A DNA stretch of 64,000 nt from Streptococcus ovuberis. Its GTDB lineage: Bacteria > Bacillota > Bacilli > Lactobacillales > Streptococcaceae. Of the stretch, positions 45,230 to 52,981 are shown in pieces (positions within the stretch are counted from its first letter, which is position 1; each line of letters opens with the position of its first letter). The stretch spans positions 18,356 to 82,355 of the forward strand of contig NZ_JAAXPR010000009.1 of assembly GCF_012396585.1 (NCBI RefSeq), in the 5' to 3' direction. The translations under genes and the position numbers were made by a program. The notes below the pieces were generated by a model. That model searched no databases, was not told the origin of the DNA, and was given only the letters and a program-made list of their open reading frames with translations.

Positions 45230-46364
45230 GACACCTAAGACACGAGAAGCTAAGAGCCTGTTCCGTAACTGGGGTAAAGCCCTTAAGGAAATGTACACGC
45301 ATGTGTGTAAAACAGCTAAACGTGTTAAGAAACAAGTTGCCAACTACGTTAAGAAAATCGACTGGAAGAAGGTAGCTGTCACAGCTGGTGCTATTGGTGT
45401 TGGTATTGTCCTCACCGTAGCTACCGGTGGTCTAGGTGCTCCAGTCGCAATGGCGATTGGCGGTGCGGCTTCTGGAGCCATTATGTCTGGCTATGATGCC
45501 TATAGCTCAGGTCAACGTGGTTGGGCCTTGGTTGGTTCTATTGCCAAAGGAGCAGGACTAGGAGCTATTACAGGTTTTGTTGGGGGTCAATTTATTGGAG
45601 CTGGTGCCAATGTGGCCGCTAATGTGACCCAAAACATTACCAACCAGACAGTTCGTCATGTCGTTAGTGCAGGTGTTGAAGCTGGTGTTGAAGCTGGTGT
45701 TGAGACCGTTATAGATACGGGTATCTCCGTTGCGACAGGGAATCCAATTTCTCTTAAGAATGTCGTGACAGACTATGGTCTCAATCTCATTACCAATGGC
45801 TCAGGCAGTGTTTCAAGTAAGAAATCTGCCAAAGCGGATGTACCGAAGAACAAGCCAAAGTCTGGGGGTATAAATAGGACTCCAAAAGTGGAAATCCAGT
45901 TTAATAGAAATGTTAAACATGATGCTGATGAATTTTCGCGCCAACTTAAAAATCAACAAGATGGCATGAATAAATTTACAGTAGAAGATTATATAAAAAA
46001 TAGAGGTGATTATCTAGCTAATGGTAGGTCATCTGCTGATAATTCTGCTCAAAAGGCTGCACGAGATAATGCTCTTACTGATAAGTATAATGAATTACGT
46101 CAATCTGGCTTGAATAGAAGCGAAGCTAAAAATGTAGCAGAAAGTTGGCTGAAGAAACAAGCGGCACTTCATGATCCAGATCAAATCGCTGGTGGTTTTG
46201 CTAAAAATATTACTGGTGTTGGTGATGCAGGGATTAATTCTTCAATTGGTTCGCAATGGAAAACTAGAATTGGAACAGTGGATGAAGTAGTTGATAATAT
46301 TGTAAAAACTACACCGTATGAAGATTTAAGTAAGGTTTACTTGAATGTAAAATTGGTTCCATAG
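45195..46364 (+). CDS. Ntox15 (Tde1-like, HxxD) nuclease toxin, orphan module
   Basis: 389 residues. 12-31 TPKTREAKSLF and the glycine-rich hydrophobic pre-toxin module, nearly identical to the cassette at 42439; then from about residue 230 the toxin domain: KVEIQFNRNVKHDADEFSRQL (HxxD motif, H-D-A-D), GMNKFTVEDYIKNRGDYL, AALHDPDQIAGGF, INSSIGSQWKTRI. These are hallmarks of Ntox15, the DNase domain of Agrobacterium Tde1. There is no secretion signal. The GTG start has RBS AAGGAG but sits in a hairpin arm. It may be an orphan cassette or a short intracellular toxin. Confidence 0.78.
   Translation: MDLAQPLPPPTTTPKTREAKSLFRNWGKALKEMYTHVCKTAKRVKKQVANYVKKIDWKKVAVTAGAIGVGIVLTVATGGLGAPVAMAIGGAASGAIMSGYDAYSSGQRGWALVGSIAKGAGLGAITGFVGGQFIGAGANVAANVTQNITNQTVRHVVSAGVEAGVEAGVETVIDTGISVATGNPISLKNVVTDYGLNLITNGSGSVSSKKSAKADVPKNKPKSGGINRTPKVEIQFNRNVKHDADEFSRQLKNQQDGMNKFTVEDYIKNRGDYLANGRSSADNSAQKAARDNALTDKYNELRQSGLNRSEAKNVAESWLKKQAALHDPDQIAGGFAKNITGVGDAGINSSIGSQWKTRIGTVDEVVDNIVKTTPYEDLSKVYLNVKLVP
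45227..45867 (+). repeat. Pre-toxin module, copy 2
   Basis: 641 bases matching 42439-43067. Contains one more 12-base unit (GTTGAAGCTGGT, adding VEAG) than copy 1. Sequence diverges completely after TCTGGGG, where the toxin domains begin. Confidence 0.9.
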
Positions 46365-46374
46365 GGAGAAAATT

Positions 46375-46920
46375 ATGTCACTAAAAATTTCCAAAGTTTC
46401 ATCTATGCCAGATGATGTAATCGATAAATATCAGCAACAGATTCCAAAAGAATTATTGGAATTGTGGAAGAAAGAAGGCCAGTGTTTATTGCTTAATGGT
46501 TATCTAAGAGTTATTAATCCAGATGACTATTTGAAGTTTATTCAATGCACATATTTTAGAGGAGAACTTTCTATACCAATTTTTATAACCGCATTTGGAG
46601 ATATTATAACTCTAGAAGAGAATAAATATTTGAGAATAGTTAGATATAAAGATGGAGATTTTGTATCTATTTTGGAGAATATGTATTATTTTCTACAAGA
46701 TTTAGAGGATGAAGAACTCTTAGAAGATTATTTTGAGATTCAACTGTATGAAGAAGCGGTTGCTCGGTTTGGAACTCCAGGTTTTAATCAATGTTTTGGA
46801 TTTGTTCCACTCCTAGCACTAGGAGGTCAGAAGCATATATCTAATATTGATAAAGTAAATACTTTAGAACATCTGAGTTTAATTACTCAATTAATAGGTG
46901 GTATCGGCTTTGATGATTGA
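46375..46920 (+). CDS. Tdi1-type immunity protein (GAD-like plus DUF1851)
   Basis: 181 residues. N-terminal GAD-like part (VIDKYQQQIPKELLELWKKEG, LRVINPDDYLKF) and C-terminal DUF1851 part (CFGFVPLLALGGQ, LEHLSLITQL). This is the domain pair of Agrobacterium Tdi1, the cognate immunity protein of Ntox15 DNase Tde1, so it matches the upstream toxin. RBS GGGAGAA, 10 bases after the toxin stop. Gene intact. Confidence 0.83.
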   Translation: MSLKISKVSSMPDDVIDKYQQQIPKELLELWKKEGQCLLLNGYLRVINPDDYLKFIQCTYFRGELSIPIFITAFGDIITLEENKYLRIVRYKDGDFVSILENMYYFLQDLEDEELLEDYFEIQLYEEAVARFGTPGFNQCFGFVPLLALGGQKHISNIDKVNTLEHLSLITQLIGGIGFDD

Positions 46921-46923
46921 TTT

Positions 46924-46945
46924 AAGAGGGCAAATTTGCCCTCTT
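46924..46945. terminator. Perfect 22-base palindrome after the Tdi1-like gene
   Basis: AAGAGGGCAAA/TTTGCCCTCTT, followed by TAG TTACG only, so a weak or bidirectional terminator at best. Confidence 0.55.
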
Positions 46946-47009
46946 TAGTTACGAATTTTCAAAATCAGGTATTGAACTGGCAAAGAAAGAGTGGTTTGAG
47001 GTAATAAGT

Positions 47010-47798
47010 ATGAATGAAATGTATTCTGGAATATGGTTAGGTGAGGCACGAGAACCGCATCATCTTCCTATTTTGCACCAACATTTGAAAAATTGTCATG
47101 ATTCCAAAGAGTGTCTAGAAATAATTGTTGAAATACTTAAACTAGGTGATTTTACTGTAAAAGATTATTTAATAAAAATAATGAATTCATCTTCGAATTC
47201 TGAAATAATAGATTGTTGTGTACGTCTGTTTCTAATGGTTGGTAATCATCGAGATTTCAAAAATATTGATAATTTTCATTTTTTGGCGGATGCTTCAGAA
47301 GATATAGTTGAAACATTTGCAGTATATGCCAATAGAGGTGCGTCATACCAAATAGTTCCTTATCTATTATCACTTTTAGAGCTATGGGAAGGCACAAATT
47401 CTGAAATGATTTTGTGAGATTCGCTTGATAACCTCCTAGGGTTCTATAGTATTATTGGAGAGGATAGTTCTTTAGAGGAGATAGGAGAGTTCTTTTTAGA
47501 TAAACTCCAAGAGTCTCAGATAGAGTTATATGTTTATAAAGGTTCATCAATGTTTTTAGGGAAATTATCAAAAGAATTATTACAGCGTGCTTATCAGATA
47601 ATTGATACAGGAGAATCATTAAAAATGTCTATTATTCCAAGTATGCTATCAACTATTAGTGGATTAAAATGTCCTGTAGATTATTTTGATATCGTAGAAT
47701 CAGAAATGATTGCTCATATTTATTCATATGTTGATAGCCTTATTGCCTTGGAGATGACAGAAGGGAGTAAATATTTTTATGGCCACTTGATAATATAG
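47010..47798 (+). pseudogene. Imm47 family immunity protein, nonsense mutation
   Basis: The frame reads MNEMYSGIWLGEAREP ... LLSLLELWEGTNSEMIL to TGA 47415-47417 and continues in the same frame DSLDNLLGFYS ... YFYGHLII to TAG 47798, 262 codons. Imm47 relatives have Arg before DSLD, so CGA to TGA fits a single transition. The 90 bases before it contain a possible toxin tail (NFQNQVLNWQRKSGLR, ending TAA 47002-47004), the rest of that toxin being absent. Confidence 0.72.
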
Positions 47799-47804
47799 TG
47801 ATAT

Positions 47805-47845
47805 GTAAAAGCACTTGAAGGGACTAATGCTTCAAGTGCTTTTAC
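47805..47845. terminator. Bidirectional terminator between Imm47 and the S24 gene
   Basis: AAAAGCACTTGAAG (47807-47820) and CTTCAAGTGCTTTT (47830-47843), 14-bp stem and 9-base loop, with A and T runs built into the arms. The right arm overlaps the S24 stop. Confidence 0.85.
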
Positions 47846-48246
47846 TGTTCAATAGGTATAAAGTTTTCCACGATTTTTCCTACAATCCTTGATTCATCCT
47901 CTGCTGGGGCGAACTTGTCTGGATAGTCCTTGTTGATGGAGACGAGACGGAAGCCATTATCCTCAAGGTAAACTTTCTTGATGTAGAGCTGTTCATTCCA
48001 TGCTACGGCGTAGACTGCTCCATCGTAGTCAAAGCCTCCTTCATGGATGAGGGCAACTTCCCCGTCTTGGTAGACAGGTTCCATGGAATGACCAGTAATC
48101 CAAGTTGCCACATCGTAGAGGTAGTCCTTGTCCATAAAGACTTCTCTGGTCTCATACTCGTCGTAGAAGCCAGAACCGTGTCCAGCGGATAGGGCAATGT
48201 TGTCGAGGACATGGACTGAAAATAATGGGACAACTGTTTGTTTCAT
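47842..48246 (-). CDS. S24-type repressor C-terminal domain, N-terminally truncated
   Basis: 134 residues equal to the peptidase S24 (LexA/CI-like) half of a streptococcal XRE-family regulator: VVPLFSVHVLDNIALSAG, catalytic Ser in TGHSMEPVYQDGE, catalytic Lys in LYIKKVYLE. The helix-turn-helix half (about 95 residues) is missing. Two bases before the ATG lies a perfect hairpin with a plus-strand T-run and no RBS. The piece is probably not expressed and marks a deletion junction. Confidence 0.8.
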   Translation of the reverse strand: MKQTVVPLFSVHVLDNIALSAGHGSGFYDEYETREVFMDKDYLYDVATWITGHSMEPVYQDGEVALIHEGGFDYDGAVYAVAWNEQLYIKKVYLEDNGFRLVSINKDYPDKFAPAEDESRIVGKIVENFIPIEQ

Positions 48247-48247
48247 G

Positions 48248-48282
48248 AGAAGGTTATGAGTTAACTCATAACCTTCTTTTTT
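48248..48282 (+). terminator. Perfect 30-base palindrome with T-run, orphan terminator
   Basis: AGAAGGTTATGAGTT/AACTCATAACCTTCT then TTTTT on the plus strand. No plus-strand gene ends here; it sits at the truncated end of the S24 gene. Confidence 0.8.
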
Positions 48283-48290
48283 GGTATAAT
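48282..48290 (+). promoter_or_regulatory. Promoter of the HAD phosphatase gene
   Basis: Extended -10 TGGTATAAT, 74 bases before the coding start. Confidence 0.6.
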
Positions 48291-48363
48291 CAATTAATAA
48301 AATGTATTACATGGATTTTACCTCCCTAAAGTTGATTACCCCTTAGAAAGGAAAAAATGAGAA

Positions 48364-49050
48364 TTGGATTGTAAGTTTCTTCTCTTCGACCTAGACCATA
48401 CCTTGCTGGATTTTGATGCGGCAGAAGAAGTAGCACTCCAGCAGCTCTTTGCGCAATATCATGTCACAGATATAGCGGCTTATAAAGCTGCTTATCGCAC
48501 GATCAACAGTCAGTTGTGGCGTCAGTTGGAAGTTGGTAAAATTAGTAAAAAAGAGCTGGTGGACACACGATTTTCACTGACATTTGCCCAGTTTAACAAG
48601 TACGTGGATGGCAGGGAACTGGCTCATGCCTATGAGCAATACCTCAGTCAGCAGGGACAGATTTACCAAGGAGCAGACCAATTGTTGTCACATCTGCGTG
48701 CCTGTGGCTATCGGATTTTTGCTGTCACCAACGGTATAGCGAAGATCCAGAAAGGGCGACTCAAGGCTTCTGGCTTGCTCCCTTACTTTGAACAGGTCTT
48801 TATCTCAGAAGAGCTTGGAACCGCTAAGCCTTCGCCTGCTTTTTTTGAAAAAATGGCAGAGCAGATCGAGGGTTTTCGGCAAGAAGAAGCTGTCATGATT
48901 GGTGATTCTTTGACCGCTGATATACCTGGTGGTATTGCAGCTGGTTTAAAAACGGTTTGGGTTAATTTTAAAGGTCAGCAAAACCAGACCCCCTATCAGG
49001 CTGATTATGAAGTTAGAACTTACCAAGAATTGCTTCATTTGTTAAGCTAG
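48364..49050 (+). CDS. HAD phosphatase, YjjG family (noncanonical pyrimidine nucleotidase type)
   Basis: 228 residues. HAD motif I FDLDHTLLDFD, motif II VTNGI, motif III Lys in LGTAKPSP and motif IV MIGDSLTADIPGG. RLKASGLLPYFEQVFISEELG is a YjjG-type stretch. The only usable start is TTG 48364, 13 bases after AAAGG. An ATG at 48357 at better spacing opens a five-codon frame (MRIGL) in another phase, so a small deletion near the start is possible. Confidence 0.85.
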   Translation: MDCKFLLFDLDHTLLDFDAAEEVALQQLFAQYHVTDIAAYKAAYRTINSQLWRQLEVGKISKKELVDTRFSLTFAQFNKYVDGRELAHAYEQYLSQQGQIYQGADQLLSHLRACGYRIFAVTNGIAKIQKGRLKASGLLPYFEQVFISEELGTAKPSPAFFEKMAEQIEGFRQEEAVMIGDSLTADIPGGIAAGLKTVWVNFKGQQNQTPYQADYEVRTYQELLHLLS

Positions 49051-49132
49051 TCTCTAGCGCTAGGTGAAAAAGTTTCGATGTAGCGCAGCTTTTCCTATCA
49101 GTCTAGCTTAGAAGCTATGTTATCTAAAAAAT

Positions 49133-49172
49133 AAGGATTTCAAGGCAAACTATTTGCATTGGAATCCTTTTT
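49133..49172 (+). terminator. Terminator before uvrC
   Basis: AAGGATTTC and GAATCCTT with an inner GCAAA/TTTGC helix, followed by TTTTTT. Confidence 0.6.
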
Positions 49173-49182
49173 TGGATTAGTG

Positions 49183-49188
49183 TATAAT
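49183..49188 (+). promoter_or_regulatory. uvrC -10 box, leaderless arrangement
   Basis: TATAAT, then 6 bases (AGACCT), then the uvrC ATG. No RBS. Confidence 0.68.
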
Positions 49189-49194
49189 AGACCT

Positions 49195-50976
49195 ATGAAC
49201 CAACTGATTAAACATAAGCTAGAGCTCTTGCCAGATAGTCCAGGATGTTACCTCCACAAGGACAAGCAGGGGCAGATTATCTATGTCGGCAAGGCTAAAA
49301 ATTTGAAAAACCGTGTCCGATCTTATTTCCGTGGTAGCCATGACACTAAGACCGAGCTCTTGGTGTCAGAGATTGCGGATTTTGAGTTTATCGTGACAGG
49401 GTCAAATACAGAGGCTCTACTCCTCGAAATCAACCTGATCCAAGAAAACAAGCCCAAGTTCAACATCAAGCTCAAGGACGATAAGTCCTATCCTTTCATC
49501 AAAATCACCAACGAAACCTATCCACGTTTGCTCATCACTCGTCAGGTCAAGCGAGATGGGGGGATTTATTTTGGTCCCTATCCAGATTCTTATGCGGCGC
49601 ATGAGATAAAAAAACTCTTAGATCGGATTTTTCCGTTTAGGAAATGCACCAACCCACCTGAAAAGGTTTGTTTTTACTACCATATCGGGCAATGCCATGC
49701 CCATACGATTTGTGGGGTGACGCGCAGCTATTTTACCCAGATGGCAGAGGATGTCAAAGGCTTCCTCAATGGTCGAGACGACAAGATTTTGGAGGACTTG
49801 CGGCGAAAGATGGCTGACGCTGCCAGTTCGCTTGAGTTTGAGCGGGCGGCCGAGTACAGGGACCTGCTGTCCAGCATTGCTACTCTGCGGACCAAGCAGC
49901 GGGTCATGAGTGCCGACATGCAGGACCGTGATATTTTTGGCTATGCGGTGGACAAGGGTTGGATGAGCGTGCAGGTCTTCTTTGTCCGTCAGGGCAAGCT
50001 CATCGAGCGCGATAGCCAGCTTTTCCCCTACTACAATGACCCAGACGAGGACTTTCTGACCTATATGGGGCAGTTTTACCAGGACAAGCGGCACTTTCTG
50101 CCCAAGGAAATCTTTATCCCGCAGGGGATTGACGAGGAGCTGGTGCGTGCCATCGTCCCGACCAAAATCATCACCCCTCAAAAAGGGGAAAAAAAGCAGC
50201 TGGTGAACCTCGCTGTCAAAAATGCGACCGTAAGCCTTCAGCAACAATTTGACCTAGCGGAAAAAGACTTGCTCAAGACCCGAGGGGCGATTGAAAACTT
50301 GGGCAAACTTCTTGGAATTGCCACGCCCTATCGCATCGAAGCTTTCGACAACTCCAACATCATGGGAACCTCACCTGTGTCTGCCATGGTCGTTTTTGAA
50401 AATGGCAGAGCCAAAAAGTCCGATTACCGAAAGTACAAGATTAAGACCGTTGCTGGACCAGATGACTATGCTTCCATGCGGGAGGTCATCGAGCGGCGCT
50501 ATAGTCGAGCGGTGCGAGAGGGAACGGTATTGCCTGATCTCATCATCATCGACGGTGGACAAGGACAGGTTAATGCGGCTAAGGCTAGCCTGGATAAGTT
50601 AGGCTTGTCCATTCCCATCGCCGGCCTGCAAAAAAATGACCGCCACCAGACCCATGAGTTGCTCTTTGGACAGCCCTTAGAAGTGGTGGATTTGCCCCGC
50701 AATTCACAGGAATTTTTCCTCCTCCACCGTATCCAAGACGAAGTGCACCGCTTTGCCATCACCTTCCATCGCCAAGTCCGCAGCAAAAACAGCTTCTCTT
50801 CACAACTCGACGGCATCGAAGGGCTGGGTCCCAAACGCAAGCAGCTTCTCCTCAAGAACTTCAAGAGTATCACCGCCATCAAAGAAGCTACTGTCGAAGA
50901 TATCCGCCAGCTTGGCATACCAGAGCAAGTGGTGGAGAGGGTGGCGGAGAGGTTGAGTAGTCAAGGGGATGATTAG
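49195..50976 (+). CDS. uvrC: Excinuclease ABC subunit C
   Basis: Nucleotide excision repair nuclease, 593 residues. The GIY-YIG domain at the N terminus ([23 protein letters not shown]), the UVR motif ([22 protein letters not shown]), the RNase H-like C-terminal nuclease ([23 protein letters not shown]) and tandem HhH ([19 protein letters not shown]). The start is ATG 49195, matching streptococcal UvrC N termini; a frame from 49159 would begin within the terminator. It has no RBS and a -10 box 6 bases upstream. Confidence 0.97.
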   Translation: MNQLIKHKLELLPDSPGCYLHKDKQGQIIYVGKAKNLKNRVRSYFRGSHDTKTELLVSEIADFEFIVTGSNTEALLLEINLIQENKPKFNIKLKDDKSYPFIKITNETYPRLLITRQVKRDGGIYFGPYPDSYAAHEIKKLLDRIFPFRKCTNPPEKVCFYYHIGQCHAHTICGVTRSYFTQMAEDVKGFLNGRDDKILEDLRRKMADAASSLEFERAAEYRDLLSSIATLRTKQRVMSADMQDRDIFGYAVDKGWMSVQVFFVRQGKLIERDSQLFPYYNDPDEDFLTYMGQFYQDKRHFLPKEIFIPQGIDEELVRAIVPTKIITPQKGEKKQLVNLAVKNATVSLQQQFDLAEKDLLKTRGAIENLGKLLGIATPYRIEAFDNSNIMGTSPVSAMVVFENGRAKKSDYRKYKIKTVAGPDDYASMREVIERRYSRAVREGTVLPDLIIIDGGQGQVNAAKASLDKLGLSIPIAGLQKNDRHQTHELLFGQPLEVVDLPRNSQEFFLLHRIQDEVHRFAITFHRQVRSKNSFSSQLDGIEGLGPKRKQLLLKNFKSITAIKEATVEDIRQLGIPEQVVERVAERLSSQGDD

Positions 50977-51085
50977 AAAAAATGAAGCACAACAATAAGG
51001 CTTATCAGTGTTAGTCCAGAGATGAGATGTATTCATTTGTTGGAAGGTCGTTTATGTTTATTTTTTAGACAAATTTGCTGGTTTT

Positions 51086-51313
51086 ATGGCTTTGAGTTGT
51101 TACCATATTGGTTCTCTAGACCATACAGCAGAAACTTACCAAAGAATGGAAAAGTTTGCACAAGAGAATCAATATGAACTAAAGGAAGAATGCTTTGAAC
51201 GTCATGTCATCGATTACTGGGTGACTGAAAATGAAGATGAATTTGTAACTGAGATTATTATGCCGGTTATGATAAAAGATGAATTAGGGATGAGCTCTAT
51301 AAAAAGGAAGTAG
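51086..51313 (+). pseudogene. GyrI-like effector-binding fragment of a MerR-type regulator
   Basis: 75 codons reading LSCYHIGSLDHTAETYQRMEKFAQENQYELKEECFERHVIDYWVTENEDEFVTEIIMPV. This is the C-terminal effector-binding fold of BmrR-like MerR regulators. The DNA-binding half is absent, no RBS precedes the ATG, and the following 60 bases carry another short frame (ELYKKEVVKKLTIENRQ). A leftover of a drug-responsive regulator. Confidence 0.65.
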
Positions 51314-51361
51314 TAAAGAAATTAACTATAGAGAATAGGCAGTTATTTGCAGAAATTAAAA

Positions 51362-51400
51362 AATAATCAGCATCCACAGGTCAGGATGCTGATTATTTTT
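51362..51400. terminator. Bidirectional terminator before the DedA-like gene
   Basis: AATAATCAGCATCC and GGATGCTGATTATT with an 8-base loop, then TTTT on the plus strand and A-rich/T-rich flank on the other. Confidence 0.85.
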
Positions 51401-51408
51401 GCTAAAAT

Positions 51409-51999
51409 TCAAAGAAATTGCTGTATCCATTGGCCGCCATAAATCAGTAGATAACTGTAGGTAAGAATGGAGATGGGACGGCAGATGAGGCAAATAAGGG
51501 CGAATTTGCGGTAGGACATGCTGGTGAGACCAGTGATCATAACCACAATATCGGCAGGAGCCATTGGAGAAATCATACAGAGGATAAAGAATAGTTCAAA
51601 TCCCCGTTTATTGTCAATTTTTCGCTCATATTTATCGAAAGTTTCCTCCGACATGAAGAGTAAACAAAACTTTTTACCGAAAAGGCGTGCCAAATGAAAG
51701 AGAATGATAGAACCGATAATAATCCCTACTGAATTCAGGATAAACCCTAAAATAGGCTTGAAGACTAGAAAGCCAACGACCGTAGTGACTCCTCCTGGAA
51801 TAATGGGAAAAACGACTTGAATAACTTGAATCCAGAAGAAAGCAAAGGGAGCTATTACGGGATAACGAGTAACCCACTCTTTCATGCTATTTTGATCATT
51901 GAGAATACCGATATGATAGAGCCAAATTACCAAAACAAATGAAGCTATTAAGGTAACGATGCCCATTATTTTAAACGTTTTTTGCCAGAATTGATACAT
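51409..51999 (-). CDS. TVP38/TMEM64 (DedA-like, VTT domain) membrane protein
   Basis: 196 residues with about five hydrophobic helices. The VTT domain shows FPIIPGGVTTVVGFLVF, GFILNSVGIIIGSIILFHLARLFGKK and SPMAPADIVVMITGLTSM. DedA-superfamily proteins have been linked to lipid carrier recycling and proton-dependent transport. The gene lacks an RBS; its TATAAT is 6 bases before ATG. Confidence 0.87.
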   Translation of the reverse strand: MYQFWQKTFKIMGIVTLIASFVLVIWLYHIGILNDQNSMKEWVTRYPVIAPFAFFWIQVIQVVFPIIPGGVTTVVGFLVFKPILGFILNSVGIIIGSIILFHLARLFGKKFCLLFMSEETFDKYERKIDNKRGFELFFILCMISPMAPADIVVMITGLTSMSYRKFALICLICRPISILTYSYLLIYGGQWIQQFL

Positions 52000-52005
52000 A
52001 CCACC

Positions 52006-52014
52006 ATTATACCA
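52006..52014 (-). promoter_or_regulatory. TVP38-family gene extended -10 promoter, leaderless arrangement
   Basis: TGGTATAAT on the minus strand, 6 bases (GGTGGT), then ATG. Confidence 0.7.
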
Positions 52015-52029
52015 TGCAAGTAAAAAAAT

Positions 52030-52058
52030 TTGAATTTTTAACTGTATTTTGATATAAT
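52030..52058 (+). promoter_or_regulatory. ssrA promoter
   Basis: TTGAAT (52030-52035), 17-base spacer, TATAAT (52053-52058), 15 bases before the mature 5' end. Confidence 0.8.
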
Positions 52059-52073
52059 GAATTATCTCATTTT

Positions 52074-52417
52074 GGGGTCGTTACGGATTCGACAGGCATT
52101 ATGAGGCATGTTCTGCAACTCGTGTGGCGACGTTAACGCTCAGTTAAATATAACTGCAAAAAATAACACTTCTTACGCTTTAGCAGCTTAATAACCTGCA
52201 GGCGTGACTGACGGCTGTTTGCTTACGGCAACCTGAGGTCTTAATTTAGTAAGCTGGTTGACAAGAAGTGTTTCGTACTTGTCAACGAGATTTAGAAACT
52301 CGCTGGCTACAGGCCTGAGTGGTGTGTCGGTGACCAGTTAAAACAAGACATCACCTATGGTTGTAGACGAATATGTTAGCAGATGTTTGGACGTGGGTTC
52401 GACTCCCACCGGCTCCA
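52074..52417 (+). ncRNA. ssrA: Transfer-messenger RNA
   Basis: Rescues stalled ribosomes and tags nascent proteins. The 5' end GGGGTCGTTACGGATTCGAC and the 3' end GGGTTCGACTCCCACCGGCTCCA form the tRNA-like domain. The resume frame at 52156-52191 encodes AKNNTSYALAA and stops with TAA. The tag and ends match streptococcal tmRNA. Confidence 0.97.
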
Positions 52418-52474
52418 TATTATTTTTATTATTTCCGATAGAAGGACAACATTGATTTGTTAATATGGGTGAAG

Positions 52475-52508
52475 GAAGGCAAACGCTCTTTGAAGTTTGC
52501 CTTTTTAT
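52475..52508 (+). terminator. ssrA terminator
   Basis: AAGGCAAAC and GTTTGCCTT with a 10-base loop, then TTTT. Confidence 0.85.
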
Positions 52509-52574
52509 CTCGTAGAGGTGATGAGACGCGTAGAAATCTCTAAAAGTTTTAGGAGCTTTTTATTGTTGATTACG

Positions 52575-52946
52575 AAAACCCCTATCCTTTTTGGACAGGG
52601 GCTGTAGATGCAATAAAAAGAAAGCTTTCCCATACAACGTTGTACCTTATTAATTAACCTTCGTTGGTTAACAGCAGCTTTCCCAATTATCGGCTCTGCT
52701 TCATTGCAGAAAGACAGTAAATGCCTTTAGAAAATGATACGTACTTAAACGTAGAGCCAATAATGGAGTATGCTGCGAATCGGTGCATTCCAAAATGACA
52801 TCACCACCTTACATCGAGGCGTGAAATCTACTAAAATTTAAGAACAAAGACCTGACTTAAAGCTTAAAAGCTTATCACAGTGGCGGGACCGTGTTGGGAT
52901 TTCACCAAGCTTCCATGTTCTTAAAAGTACTAAAATCATTCCTAGC
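52575..52946 (-). ncRNA. eutX: EutX/Rli55-type small RNA: adenosylcobalamin riboswitch plus ANTAR hairpins
   Basis: Transcribed away from eutG. From 5' to 3' on the minus strand: a cobalamin aptamer with the conserved core GGTGAAATCC-N5-CGGTCCCGCC-ACTGTGA (about 52905-52871); two stem-hexaloop hairpins of the ANTAR target type, TCTGC-AATGAA-GCAGA (52710-52695) and TTAACC-AACGAA-GGTTAA (52671-52654), both with A at loop position 1 and G at 4; a palindrome; and a terminator CCCCTGTCC/GGATAGGGG-TTTT (52601-52575). In E. faecalis and Listeria such an RNA captures EutV unless cobalamin truncates it. The same role is inferred here. Confidence 0.88.
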
Positions 52947-52952
52947 GATTTT

Positions 52953-52981
52953 AGTATATCACCTTATGTGTTATTTGACAA
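52953..52981 (-). promoter_or_regulatory. Promoter of the riboswitch RNA
   Basis: On the minus strand TTGTCA (52981-52976), 17-base spacer, TATACT (52958-52953) with extended TGA. Confidence 0.82.

Noticed and set aside
41675..47798. CRISPR array or transposon as explanation for the repeated sequence
   Set aside because: Only two copies of a 630-base coding module exist, with no short regular repeats, no transposase and no terminal inverted repeats.
49618..50247. 209-codon open frame opposite uvrC
   Set aside because: Antisense shadow of a conserved gene, with no recognisable domain.
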